This document shows, piece by piece, positions 1-8,162 of a DNA stretch of 64,000 nt. Within the stretch, counting starts at the first letter, position 1. Every line of letters begins with the position of its first letter. Origin of the DNA: Flavobacterium quisquiliarum (GTDB lineage Bacteria; Bacteroidota; Bacteroidia; Flavobacteriales; Flavobacteriaceae); contig NZ_WWEM01000020.1 of NCBI RefSeq assembly GCF_019308285.1, positions 1 to 64,000 on the forward strand, given 5' to 3'. Made by a program: the position numbers and the translations under genes. Below the pieces are notes generated by a model. The model was not told the DNA's origin. It did not search any database and saw only the letters and a program-made list of their open reading frames with translations.

Positions 1-49
1 AGTTGAAAATATGATTGATGGTGATGGTTCTGCATTAGTATCAAGATAA
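1..49 (+). CDS. C-terminal end of a probable 2-dehydro-3-deoxygluconokinase (partial)
   Basis: Only the last 15 codons are in the window, read in the frame that starts at base 2 and stops with TAA at 47-49. The tail reads ...MIDGDGSALVSR. A Gly-Asp-Gly-Ser tail of this kind is, from memory, common at the end of Bacteroidota PfkB-type KDG kinases. The KDPG aldolase begins 13 bases downstream, which is the expected operon partner because the kinase makes its substrate. The identification rests on this context and a very short tail, so it is tentative. Confidence 0.45.
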   Translation, partial: VENMIDGDGSALVSR

Positions 50-62
50 TTTTAAAATAAAA

Positions 63-731
63 ATGGCAAAATATTCAAGAATTGAAGTGGCTCAGACTAT
101 GAAAGAGAACGGTATGGTTCCGTTATTTTTTCATTCTGATATCGAATTGAGTAAAAAAGTATTGAAAGCATGCTACGACGGCGGTTCCCGATTGATGGAA
201 TTTACCAGCAGAGGCGACTTCGCACATGAAGTTTTTGGAGCTTTAAACAAATATGCTTTGGCAGAACTTCCGGGAATGATTTTGGGAGTAGGTTCTATTA
301 CAGATGCGGCTTCGGCTTCTTTGTACATGAGTTTAGGAGCAAATTTTATTGTAACACCAGTATTTAGAGAAGATATAGCTATAGCTTGTAATCGCAGAAA
401 AGTGCTTTGGTCGCCAGGCTGCGGTACTTTGACAGAAATTGCAAAAGCAGAAGAATTAGGTTGCGAAATTGTAAAATTATTTCCAGCTGATACTTACGGG
501 CCAGAGTTTATTAAAGCGATAAAAGGTCCGTGCCCTTGGACAAATATTATGCCTACAGGCGGTGTTTATCCAACAGTGGAAAGTTTGAGTTCGTGGCTGA
601 ATGCAGGAGCAACTTGTGTAGGCTTAGGCTCACAATTAATTTCAAAAGATATATTAGAAAAGAAAGACTTCGACGGATTGACTGCAAAAGTTAAAGAGGT
701 TCTTGATATTATAAAAGATATTAGAAAATAA
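63..731 (+). CDS. kdgA: 2-dehydro-3-deoxy-phosphogluconate (KDPG) aldolase
   Basis: A cytoplasmic class I aldolase that splits KDPG into pyruvate and glyceraldehyde-3-phosphate, the last step of galacturonate breakdown. The 222-residue length fits the single-domain TIM-barrel KDPG/KHG aldolase family. The Schiff-base lysine is Lys138 in CEIVKLFPA, and the catalytic glutamate is probably Glu46 in RLMEFTSR. The phosphate-binding loop PTGGV lies near residues 164-168. The ATG at 63 follows the stop of the upstream probable KDG kinase by 13 bases, so the two are likely cotranscribed. Members may also act on 4-hydroxy-2-oxoglutarate, but the neighbouring uxaB and uxaA favour KDPG here. Confidence 0.93.
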   Translation: MAKYSRIEVAQTMKENGMVPLFFHSDIELSKKVLKACYDGGSRLMEFTSRGDFAHEVFGALNKYALAELPGMILGVGSITDAASASLYMSLGANFIVTPVFREDIAIACNRRKVLWSPGCGTLTEIAKAEELGCEIVKLFPADTYGPEFIKAIKGPCPWTNIMPTGGVYPTVESLSSWLNAGATCVGLGSQLISKDILEKKDFDGLTAKVKEVLDIIKDIRK

Positions 732-952
732 GATTAAGGGGTAATCATGCCAACTCCTTATTTTATAAGTTTTTTTTAGATTTTTAGAGATTGTAATTGA
801 ACATTACGCTTGAAAAATTTAGCTAGCCATTCCTCACAGCCGGCTTTATTTTATTCAATCGGGTGTAATGTTTCTTTTACAATTTAAAAGGCAGAAATGA
901 TGAAGTAAGGATTATAAATGGTTATTTGAAACAACTAACTAAGAAAATCAAA
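732..952. other. Intergenic leader between kdgA and uxaB
   Basis: No gene is visible. The stretch holds an 8-base inverted repeat (AACATTAC at 800-807 and GTAATGTT at 865-872) flanking an AGCCGGCT palindrome near 838. It could be a structured leader or an extragenic repeat. No clear TANNTTTG promoter box was found, so whether uxaB has its own promoter is open. Confidence 0.4.
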
Positions 953-2398
953 ATGAAAAAATTAAATAGAATAAATACTGGATTAGAAAAGTTACAGCCA
1001 ATTAAGGTAGTTCAGTTTGGAGAAGGTAACTTTTTAAGAGCTTTTGTTGATTATGCTTTTGACAAACTGAATAAAGAAGTTGATTTTAATGCCGGTATTG
1101 CAGTAGTGCAGCCTTTGAAAGACGGTATGGTAAACATGATTAATGATCAGGACGGTCTTTATACCTTGTTTATGAACGGAATTAAAAAGGGTGAAAAGAT
1201 ACAAGACATTGTATTGATTAATAATATTGTAAAAACGATAAACCCATATACTGAATTTGCAAATTATTTGGCTTTAGCCAAAGAAGAAGAACTTCAGTTT
1301 ATCGTTTCTAATACTACAGAAGCTGGAATTGAATTTATTGAAAGTGATACTCCGGACATGCAACCACCGGTATCATTTCCTGCAAAATTGACGGTTTTAT
1401 TATATGAAAGATTTAAACATTTTAATGGAGATGCTTCTAAAGGAGTTACAGTAATTCCTTGTGAATTAATTGATTATAATTCTGAAACCCTTAAAAAATA
1501 TATTTTGCAATATGTTGATTTATGGAAATTAGAAGATGCATTTAAAACTTGGGTATCAGATGCTTGTACCTATCATAGTACTTTGGTTGACAGAATTGTT
1601 CCGGGGTATCCAAGAGCTGAAATCGAAGAATACAATAATAAATTAGATTATGAGGATAATTTAATTGTTGCAGCTGAACCTTTTTTCCTTTGGGCTATTG
1701 AAGGTGGAGATGATTTAAAAGCAAAATTGCCTTTTCACAAAACAGATTTGAATGTAAAAATCGTTGACGATATACGTCCTTTTAAAATGATTAAAGTTCG
1801 TATTTTAAACGGTGCGCATACGGCAATGGTTCCTTTTTCACTTTTGCATGGTAATAAATTAGTAATGGAAACTGTTAACGGAGATTTTACTGGAAAATTT
1901 GTAAACAGTGTTATTAGTGAAATTAGTGAAACTCTTGATATGGACAAAAATGAAATTACGGCCTATTCTGAGGAAGTAATGGACCGATTTAAAAATCCAT
2001 TTATCAAACATGCACTTTCTGATATTGCATTAAATTCTGTGTCGAAATTCAAAGTAAGAGTTTTGCCTAGTTTATTAGGATATTATAAGGCTAACAAAAA
2101 ATTGCCTGTTAATTTGACTTTTTCATTAGCGAGTTTAATTCGTTTCTACAAAGGAACTTGGAATGGGCAAAATTTACCGGTTAAAGATGGTGAAGATATC
2201 GTTTTGTTTTTTGAAGGTTTATGGAAATCAGATGATTATGAGAAAATCGCTCGTTTAACATTACAAAACAAAAGTTTCTGGGATGAAGATTTGACTGAAA
2301 TTCCTGGATTAACAAGAGCAATTACAATTGCATTAGAAGAAATAGATTCAAACGGAATTGAAGCAGGTTTTGCTAAGTTTCAGGAAAGAATAAAATAA
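953..2398 (+). CDS. uxaB: Tagaturonate reductase (altronate oxidoreductase)
   Basis: This enzyme reduces tagaturonate to altronate with NADH in the isomerase-type galacturonate pathway. It belongs to the mannitol dehydrogenase/long-chain polyol dehydrogenase family. The N-terminal nucleotide-binding segment is QFGEGNFLRAF (about residues 21-31). The catalytic Lys-x4-Asn-x2-His motif is KVRILNGAH (Lys281, Asn286, His289). The open frame extends upstream to a TTG at 926, but I prefer the ATG at 953: it gives a 481-residue protein that starts nine residues later and still keeps the whole Rossmann fold. uxaA follows 41 bases downstream on the same strand. No tagaturonate-forming isomerase (uxaC) is seen in this window, so it must lie upstream or elsewhere. 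Confidence 0.92.
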   Translation: MKKLNRINTGLEKLQPIKVVQFGEGNFLRAFVDYAFDKLNKEVDFNAGIAVVQPLKDGMVNMINDQDGLYTLFMNGIKKGEKIQDIVLINNIVKTINPYTEFANYLALAKEEELQFIVSNTTEAGIEFIESDTPDMQPPVSFPAKLTVLLYERFKHFNGDASKGVTVIPCELIDYNSETLKKYILQYVDLWKLEDAFKTWVSDACTYHSTLVDRIVPGYPRAEIEEYNNKLDYEDNLIVAAEPFFLWAIEGGDDLKAKLPFHKTDLNVKIVDDIRPFKMIKVRILNGAHTAMVPFSLLHGNKLVMETVNGDFTGKFVNSVISEISETLDMDKNEITAYSEEVMDRFKNPFIKHALSDIALNSVSKFKVRVLPSLLGYYKANKKLPVNLTFSLASLIRFYKGTWNGQNLPVKDGEDIVLFFEGLWKSDDYEKIARLTLQNKSFWDEDLTEIPGLTRAITIALEEIDSNGIEAGFAKFQERIK

Positions 2399-2439
2399 AA
2401 AAAAAAACACAAGAAAAAAACAAAGAACAAAGGTTAATT

Positions 2440-4062
2440 ATGGCAACGCAGAAAAAATTAATAAAAGTAAACCCAACCGATAATGTTGCGGTTGCTTTGG
2501 TGGATCTTACTGCAGGCGAAGTGATTGATTTTGAAGGACAATCAATTACCGTAGAGTCTGACGTAAAAATGAAACATAAGATTGCAATGGTTCCTTTTAA
2601 TGTAGGAGACAGAATCATTATGTACGGTGTTTTGGTTGGAAAGGCAAGCGCTAGAATCGAAAAAGGCGGTTTGCTTTCTACAGCAAACGTAAAACACGAA
2701 AGTGATAAAGTTACTGGTAAAACGGAAACTATTGGCTGGACGGCTCCAAATATCGATAAATGGAAGGATAGAACGTGGCAGGGCTATCATAGAGAAGATG
2801 GTCAGGTTGGAACAGAAAATGTTTGGTTGTTTTTTCCATTGGTTTTCTGTGAAAACAGAAACATCGAAATCTTAAAAGATATTTTTGAAAAAGAATTAAT
2901 GAAACCGAAAGAGAACGATTATCAGTTATTGTTGCGTTCTTTGGTGAAATCAGAAACGGGTGGAGCAGGAAATCAAGAAGCTTCAAACGATGCGAATTTA
3001 TTCAATAATATTCAAGTAAAATTCATTACACACCAAGGAGGTTGTGGTGGAATTCGTCAAGATTCTCATAGTTTGGCTAAGCTTTTGGCGGGTTATGTAA
3101 ATAATCCAAACGTAGCTGGAGCAACGGTATTGAGTTTAGGATGTCAGAATCTTCAGATTTCAATTTTCAAAGAAGCTTTAGATGCAATTAATCCAAATAG
3201 TAAAAAGCCTGTTTTGATCTACGATCAGCAGTCTATCGGAACAATTGAAACCATGTTGAGCAGTGTGGTAAAAGACACTTTTGAAGCGATTAAAAAAGCA
3301 AACGAAATAAAAAGAGAACCAGCTCCATTATCTAAACTAAGAATTGGTTTAGAGTGTGGTGGATCTGATGGATTCTCTGGAATTTCTGCAAACCCAACAT
3401 TGGGAGTGTTATCTGATCATTTAGTGGCTTTGGGAGGAACTACAATTCTTTCTGAATTCCCTGAATTATGTGGAGTAGAACAGGAATTAGTAAATCGTTG
3501 TATAGATGATAAGGATGGAAAACGTTTCTTAGATTTGATGAAATGGTACGAAAAAACAGTTGTTGATGCAGGTTCAGGATTCGATATGAATCCTTCTCCA
3601 GGTAACATTAAAGACGGTTTGATTACAGATGCTATGAAATCGGCTGGTGCTGCTAAAAAAGGAGGGACATCGCCAATTACAGGTGTTTACGATTATGGAG
3701 AATATATTAATGAACCAGGCTTTACATTGTTGTGTACGCCAGGTAATGACGTAGAATGTACAACTGCAATGGTAGGTTCCGGAGCAAATATGGTATTGTT
3801 TACAACAGGTTTAGGAACTCCAACAGGAAACCCAATCGCGCCAGTTGTGAAGATTTCATCAAACACACAATTAGCAAACAAAATGTCTGATATTATTGAT
3901 ATTGATACTGGTGGAATTATCACTGGAGAAAAATCAATTGATGAAATGGCAGACGAAATGCTTGAGTTTATTATTGATATTGCCAGCGGTAACATTAAGA
4001 CAAAAGCAGCTATTTTAAATCAAAACGATTTTATTCCTTGGAAAAGAGGAGTATCGCTTTAG
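2440..4062 (+). CDS. uxaA: Altronate dehydratase
   Basis: Converts D-altronate to 2-dehydro-3-deoxy-D-gluconate (KDG), linking tagaturonate reductase to the KDG kinase. The 540-residue length and two-part layout match the UxaA/GarD family: a small N-terminal SAF-like domain (about residues 10-90, with NVAVALVDLTAGEVI) followed by the large dehydratase domain. Conserved-looking stretches include HQGGCGGIRQDS near residue 198, GLECGGSDGFSG near 303 and CTPGNDVECT near 432; the cysteines and histidine there are plausible metal or active-site ligands. It is the last gene of the uronate group and is followed by a strong hairpin terminator at 4113. Confidence 0.93.
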   Translation: MATQKKLIKVNPTDNVAVALVDLTAGEVIDFEGQSITVESDVKMKHKIAMVPFNVGDRIIMYGVLVGKASARIEKGGLLSTANVKHESDKVTGKTETIGWTAPNIDKWKDRTWQGYHREDGQVGTENVWLFFPLVFCENRNIEILKDIFEKELMKPKENDYQLLLRSLVKSETGGAGNQEASNDANLFNNIQVKFITHQGGCGGIRQDSHSLAKLLAGYVNNPNVAGATVLSLGCQNLQISIFKEALDAINPNSKKPVLIYDQQSIGTIETMLSSVVKDTFEAIKKANEIKREPAPLSKLRIGLECGGSDGFSGISANPTLGVLSDHLVALGGTTILSEFPELCGVEQELVNRCIDDKDGKRFLDLMKWYEKTVVDAGSGFDMNPSPGNIKDGLITDAMKSAGAAKKGGTSPITGVYDYGEYINEPGFTLLCTPGNDVECTTAMVGSGANMVLFTTGLGTPTGNPIAPVVKISSNTQLANKMSDIIDIDTGGIITGEKSIDEMADEMLEFIIDIASGNIKTKAAILNQNDFIPWKRGVSL

Positions 4063-4112
4063 TTTTTTAGGCTCAAAGTTACAGAGTTACAAAGAGACAA
4101 AGGTTTATATGT

Positions 4113-4143
4113 AGAGGCGCACAGTAGTGCGTCTCTTTTTTTA
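4113..4143 (+). terminator. Rho-independent terminator after uxaA
   Basis: A 10-base-pair stem (AGAGGCGCAC / GTGCGTCTCT, with one G-T pair) closes a four-base loop and is followed by seven or more T. It sits 50 bases after the uxaA stop. A looser relative of the same hairpin, with GTAGAG and a GAAGCAC/GTGCTTC stem, occurs at 15844-15870, so this may be a terminator made from a dispersed repeat. Confidence 0.8.
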
Positions 4144-4151
4144 TAGAGAGT

Positions 4152-4258
4152 GCTCCAGCGGAGCAAAATATTTATAGAATTGCGATAAGACAGACAAACA
4201 AAAGTTCCGTAGGAGCGACATATTTTTCTGCAACCTAAATATTTTGCTCCGCTGGAGC
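4152..4258. repeat. Extragenic element bounded by a perfect 23-base inverted repeat
   Basis: Bases 4152-4174 are the exact reverse complement of 4236-4258; both arms contain GCTCCAGCGGAGC. The 61-base interior includes another GC-rich motif, TTCCGTAGGAGCGACA. No reading frame or transposase is present, so this is not an insertion sequence. It lies between the convergent uxaA and lacI-type genes, the usual place for extragenic palindromic elements. Confidence 0.75.
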
Positions 4259-4263
4259 TTCCA

Positions 4264-4290
4264 TAAAAAAAGCCCATTCTAAAATGAGCT
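4264..4290 (-). terminator. Rho-independent terminator of the LacI-type gene
   Basis: Read on the minus strand, the stem AGCTCATT / AATGGGCT (one mismatch or wobble) with a TTAG loop is followed by seven T. It lies just after the stop of the regulator gene, which ends at 4316. Confidence 0.75.
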
Positions 4291-4315
4291 TATATAACTT
4301 ATATGGTAAAAAAAA

Positions 4316-5344
4316 TTAAAAGTTGGTTTTAGCAGAAGACTTACGAATGTGTAATTCGGGTGCTAAAACGACCTTTTTTTCGATTTTTATAGTATCTGTT
4401 TTGTCTACTTGTTCTAAGAAAACACGGGCAGACATTTTCCCCATTTCTAATGGTGACTGATCTACAGAAGTGATTGATAATTCCATGAACTTCGTAAACG
4501 GTTCGTTACTGAATCCAGCAACACAAAATTCGTTCGGGATACTGATATTTCGCTCTTTAAGTTCTTGAATTGCGCCTAATGCAGCAAAATCACTCGAAGA
4601 GAAAAGGGCGTCTGGAGGAGTTTCTAGTTGTAAAAGCTTATCCACAGATTCTTTTCCAGCATCAACAGCACTTTTGGTATAGATTACGTATTCTTCTTTA
4701 AATTCAATTCCATTGTCTAGTAAAGCTTGTTTATAGCCTAAAAACCTGTTTTTAAAGATATCTAATGATTGATCACCAGAAAAATGTGCAATATTTCTAC
4801 AGCCTTCATCGATTAAGTGTTTAGTGGCTAGATAACCGCCTTTAAAGTCGTTAATGGTAACAGAACTAACGCCGTCAATATGTTTGCTTCTATCGAAAAA
4901 TATCAGCGGTACATTTTTTTCTAATACATTTCTGAAAGCGCTGTCATTTTCATTAGAAACACCAGTAACTGACATCATGATGCCATCTACTTGTGCGTCT
5001 ACAAGAGTATGAAGATTTTCATTCTCTCTTTTAATGCTTTCGTGTGTTTGACATATGATGACTTGATATCCGTGTGGATAAAGTTCTTCCTCGATTCCTC
5101 TAATAACAGAGGCGAAAAAGTTGCTGTCAATACGTGGTACAATAACACCGATATTATTACTTCGACCGCTCTTTAAAGCCAGTGCTAATTTATTTTGCTT
5201 ATAATTCATCGCTGCGGCAGTTTTGATAACCAGTTCGCGAGTAGCCTCCTTAATTTTAGGATTATTGTTTAATGCTCTCGAAACCGTTGCAGCAGTGATA
5301 TTTAGTTTTTCAGCAATATCATAAATAGTTACTTTTTCACTCAT
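4316..5344 (-). CDS. LacI-family transcriptional regulator
   Basis: A 342-residue DNA-binding regulator. Residues 5-55 form the LacI helix-turn-helix and hinge helix (VTIYDIAEKLNITAATVSRA). The rest is a periplasmic-binding-protein-like effector domain with the typical stretch SGRSNNIGVIVPRIDSNFF. It lies between the uronate catabolic genes and the exported pectin enzymes, so a pectin-derived sugar acid such as galacturonate or KDG is a reasonable effector; that is inference. Two matching palindromes, centred on ATCGAT, lie upstream of this gene (5411-5424) and on the start region of the GH28 operon (5575-5588). They are the natural candidate binding sites and suggest both autoregulation and control of the divergent operon. 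Confidence 0.92.
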   Translation of the reverse strand: MSEKVTIYDIAEKLNITAATVSRALNNNPKIKEATRELVIKTAAAMNYKQNKLALALKSGRSNNIGVIVPRIDSNFFASVIRGIEEELYPHGYQVIICQTHESIKRENENLHTLVDAQVDGIMMSVTGVSNENDSAFRNVLEKNVPLIFFDRSKHIDGVSSVTINDFKGGYLATKHLIDEGCRNIAHFSGDQSLDIFKNRFLGYKQALLDNGIEFKEEYVIYTKSAVDAGKESVDKLLQLETPPDALFSSSDFAALGAIQELKERNISIPNEFCVAGFSNEPFTKFMELSITSVDQSPLEMGKMSARVFLEQVDKTDTIKIEKKVVLAPELHIRKSSAKTNF

Positions 5345-5375
5345 TCAAAAAAAAAGTTTATCGGTTTATTTTAGA

Positions 5376-5383
5376 CAAAAGTA
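5376..5383 (-). promoter_or_regulatory. Putative -7 box of the LacI-type gene
   Basis: On the minus strand the sequence is TACTTTTG, an exact match to the Bacteroidota -7 element TANNTTTG, 32 bases before the start codon. No good TTG element is visible at the normal distance upstream; the palindrome at 5411-5424 occupies that region, as expected for an autoregulated promoter. Confidence 0.5.
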
Positions 5384-5410
5384 CATTTTTTTTCATTATG
5401 TAATAAAAAT

Positions 5411-5424
5411 TGTTATCGATTACC
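5411..5424. promoter_or_regulatory. Candidate LacI-type operator 1
   Basis: TGTTATCGATTACC matches the perfect palindrome at 5575-5588 at 12 of 14 positions and keeps its ATCGAT centre. A central CpG in a short palindrome is typical of LacI-family operators. It lies about 30 bases upstream of the regulator's own -7 box. Confidence 0.5.
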
Positions 5425-5543
5425 ATAATCAAAAACTCAAACGATTTAGGTTCTACAATGGTAATAAATTATCTAAATTTTTGCATTAAATGTAATAATT
5501 TTTTCTAATAAAAATTAAATATATAATTTTTTTCTAAATTAAT

Positions 5544-5574
5544 TTGGTCTCTTAGAACAATTTTTCTACTTTCG
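5544..5574 (+). promoter_or_regulatory. Promoter of the pectin-enzyme operon
   Basis: TTG at 5544-5546, a 20-base spacer, then TACTTTCG at 5567-5574, which matches TANNTTTG at all but one fixed position. The operator-like palindrome begins at the next base, so a bound repressor would cover the transcription start. The GH28 start codon is 60 bases downstream of the box. Confidence 0.6.
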
Positions 5575-5588
5575 TGTAATCGATTACA
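5575..5588. promoter_or_regulatory. Candidate LacI-type operator 2 (perfect 14-base palindrome)
   Basis: TGTAATCGATTACA is a perfect palindrome directly after the -7 box of the GH28 promoter. Its position over the expected transcription start is that of a repressor site. The neighbouring LacI-type gene is the obvious partner, though nothing in the sequence proves the pairing. Confidence 0.6.
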
Positions 5589-5633
5589 TAATTTTACAAC
5601 GTTTTCGCTAAAAAACAGGAAAATACTGCGCAA

Positions 5634-7070
5634 ATGATTACAAATAAGAGTATAACATTAAACGGGATGCTAGTTTTAACCTTTTTGGGGTTATTAGTGG
5701 TGTCGTGTGCGAAACAACCTTCAGCAGCTTCTTTAGAGAATCCATGGAAAAAAATGGATTTAGTGCTGAAAACTATGCCACAGACTCATTTCTCGAATAA
5801 AGTGTATAATATAAATGATTTTGGCGCTGTCGCAGATGGTAAAACGTTAAATACAGCAGCATTTGAAAAAGCAATAAAAGAATGTAGCGCAAACGGAGGT
5901 GGTCAGGTTTTGGTTCCAAATGGGAAATATTTAACTGGGGCAATTCACTTAGAAAGCAATGTAAATTTGCATTTAGCTGATAAGGCAGAAATCCTTTTTA
6001 GTTTAGATCCTAAAGATTATCCAATGGTTCATACTTCTTGGGAAGGAACAGAAGTAATGAATTATTCCCCGCTTATTTATGCTAAAAATAAAACAAATGT
6101 AGCCGTTACAGGAAAAGGAACATTAAACGGACAGGCAGACAGTAACAATTGGTGGATTTGGGCCGGCAGTAAAAATTATGGCTGGAAAAAAGGTGTTCCC
6201 TCTCAAAATGATCCAACAAATCGCGAGGTTTTAGTAGATATGGCAGAAAAAGGAGTTCCAGTGTCTGAAAGAGTTTTTGGAGAAGGAAGATATCTGCGTC
6301 CAAATTTTATTGAGTTTTTTGAATGCAATACTGCATTGATAAAAGATGTGACTATTATAAATTCTCCTTTTTGGATTTTGCATCCAATAAAAACCAATAA
6401 CATGATTATTGATGGCGTAACTGTAAATAGCCATGGTCCAAATAATGACGGTTGTGATCCTGAGTATTCTCAAAATATTGTAATTAAAAATTGTACATTC
6501 AATACAGGAGATGATTGTATCGCTATTAAGTCAGGACGTGATGGAGACGGCAGAAGAGTTGCTATTCCAAGTAAAAATATTATTGTACAAAACTGTAAAA
6601 TGATTGATGGTCATGGCGGCGTTGTAATAGGAAGCGAAATTTCTGCAGGCGTAAATAATGTTTTTGTTGAAAACTGTGTGATGGACAGTCCGAATTTAGA
6701 TCGTGCCATTCGTATCAAAACCAATTCAAAAAGAGGTGGCGTTATTGAAAATATTTTTGTTCGAAATCTTGAAGTAGGTACTGTAAAAGAATGTGTTTTA
6801 AAATTGAACATGTTTTATAATGTTTACGGATCTCAGACGGGAAATTTCATTCCAACAATAAGAAATGTGAGTTTAGAAAATGTCAATGTGAAAAATGGTG
6901 GGAAATACAGCGTTTGGGCAGATGGCTATGCCGAATCACCAGTTGAAAACATCACATTGAAAAATGTAAAAATTCAAAAAGTAGATTCGCTTTACTTATT
7001 GAAAAATGTAAAAAATATAAACTTTATAGATACCTATGTTAATGGTAAAAAAGTGGAATCTGTAAAATAA
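5634..7070 (+). CDS. GH28 polygalacturonase, lipoprotein
   Basis: Hydrolyses alpha-1,4 galacturonic bonds of the pectin backbone. The 478-residue protein has a lipoprotein signal ending in LVVSC (Cys25), so it is probably membrane-anchored, perhaps outer-membrane. The rest is a right-handed parallel beta-helix. All GH28 catalytic motifs are present: Asn271-Asp272 in NNDGCD, Asp293-Asp294 in TGDDCIAIKSG, His327 in GHGGVVIGSE, and Arg360/Lys362 in IRIKT. The intact motifs suggest an active galacturonidase; length and the GDGRR insert would fit an exo-acting member. It is the first gene after the operator-bearing promoter. A stem-loop at 7139-7168 separates it from the esterase. Confidence 0.93.
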   Translation: MITNKSITLNGMLVLTFLGLLVVSCAKQPSAASLENPWKKMDLVLKTMPQTHFSNKVYNINDFGAVADGKTLNTAAFEKAIKECSANGGGQVLVPNGKYLTGAIHLESNVNLHLADKAEILFSLDPKDYPMVHTSWEGTEVMNYSPLIYAKNKTNVAVTGKGTLNGQADSNNWWIWAGSKNYGWKKGVPSQNDPTNREVLVDMAEKGVPVSERVFGEGRYLRPNFIEFFECNTALIKDVTIINSPFWILHPIKTNNMIIDGVTVNSHGPNNDGCDPEYSQNIVIKNCTFNTGDDCIAIKSGRDGDGRRVAIPSKNIIVQNCKMIDGHGGVVIGSEISAGVNNVFVENCVMDSPNLDRAIRIKTNSKRGGVIENIFVRNLEVGTVKECVLKLNMFYNVYGSQTGNFIPTIRNVSLENVNVKNGGKYSVWADGYAESPVENITLKNVKIQKVDSLYLLKNVKNINFIDTYVNGKKVESVK

Positions 7071-7138
7071 GATTTTCTCAAAATTGGTAATTAGTAATTT
7101 GAAGATTTTTTGAGAGTATTGTTTTTTGAAGGAGTTAA

Positions 7139-7168
7139 AAAGGAGTTTAACTGCTGTTAAGCTCCTTT
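7139..7168 (+). terminator. Stem-loop between the GH28 and esterase genes
   Basis: AAAGGAGTTTAA and TTAAGCTCCTTT form a 12-pair stem with one G-T pair and a CTGCTG loop. It is followed only by CTTAACC, not a T-run, so it may be an mRNA processing or stabilising hairpin rather than a full terminator. It would allow the first gene of the operon to be expressed more than the rest. Confidence 0.4.
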
Positions 7169-7186
7169 CTTAACCGAAAAATAAAA

Positions 7187-8131
7187 ATGAAAATGCAGAA
7201 ATTGAAGTTAATTTTAGTGGTGTTTTTTTATGTTGTTGTGGCACAGAGCCAGCAATATCAGATTGACTCCTCTTATACTATAAAAAGCACTTATGCTAAA
7301 TTAATTAAGAAACATCCTTTTATTACCATTCCAGAGGTTAAACCAAATCCAGATGTTCAGGAAATGTTTGATTTAATTTATAATAAAGAAAAAGAGAGAG
7401 TACTTCATTTTGATGCCTTTGTCAATAAAAAACAGAAAAAAAATCCAGCTGTAATTATGATTCATGGAGGAGGATGGAGATCTGGAAATAAAGATCAAAT
7501 GCAGTTTATGGGAAAAGAAATTGCGGCAAAAGGATATACCACTTTTTCTATTGAATACAGATTGTCATTGGAAGCAAAATACCCGACTGGAGTTATTGAT
7601 GTAAAAAATGCTATAAAATTTATCAAAGACAATGCTTCAAAATTTAATGTAGATCCTAAAAAAATAGCCGTTTTAGGTTGTTCAGCTGGAGGACAGATGG
7701 CAGCTTTAATTGGGACCACAAACAATAATCCAATTTTCGAAGACAAGAGTTTTAAAAGTAAATCATCATCAAAAGTAAATGCAATCATAGATGTAGATGG
7801 AGTTTTGGCAATGAAACACCCAGAATCTACAGAAGGAGAAGTGGCTGCATTTTGGTTAGGCGGTAAATCAAATGAGATTCCTGAAAACTGGAAAAATGCT
7901 TCTGCTTTAAGTCATACCGATAAAAATACGCCACCAACATTGTATATCTGCAGTAGTATTCCAAGATTTCATGCGGGAAGAGACGATATGATTAAAATTT
8001 TGAATGAATATAAGATTTATAATGAAGTACATACGATTGCAGATTCTCCTCATTCCTTTTGGTTTTATGAACCTTGGTTTGGACAGACAATTTCGTATAT
8101 TGTAGGATTTTTAGATAAAATTTTTAAGTAA
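7187..8131 (+). CDS. Exported alpha/beta-hydrolase, probable pectin-linked esterase
   Basis: A 314-residue alpha/beta-hydrolase of the BD-FAE/esterase-lipase type. An N-terminal signal peptide (about residues 1-21, ending VVVAQSQ) points to export. The oxyanion motif HGGGW is at 93-97 and the nucleophile elbow GCSAGG has Ser166; the C-terminal SPHSFW near residue 292 supplies the likely catalytic histidine. Within a cluster of pectinases the likely job is removal of acetyl or other ester groups so that GH28 and GH105 can act. The substrate cannot be read from the sequence. It is co-directional with the two GH105 genes, the next starting 31 bases after its stop. Confidence 0.82.
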   Translation: MKMQKLKLILVVFFYVVVAQSQQYQIDSSYTIKSTYAKLIKKHPFITIPEVKPNPDVQEMFDLIYNKEKERVLHFDAFVNKKQKKNPAVIMIHGGGWRSGNKDQMQFMGKEIAAKGYTTFSIEYRLSLEAKYPTGVIDVKNAIKFIKDNASKFNVDPKKIAVLGCSAGGQMAALIGTTNNNPIFEDKSFKSKSSSKVNAIIDVDGVLAMKHPESTEGEVAAFWLGGKSNEIPENWKNASALSHTDKNTPPTLYICSSIPRFHAGRDDMIKILNEYKIYNEVHTIADSPHSFWFYEPWFGQTISYIVGFLDKIFK

Positions 8132-8162
8132 TTTAGAATAAAAATCTAAACCAGTAAAAATT

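Noticed and set aside
4152..4258. Insertion sequence ends
   Set aside because: The 23-base inverted repeat encloses only 61 bases with no transposase and no visible target duplication, so it is an extragenic palindromic element at most.
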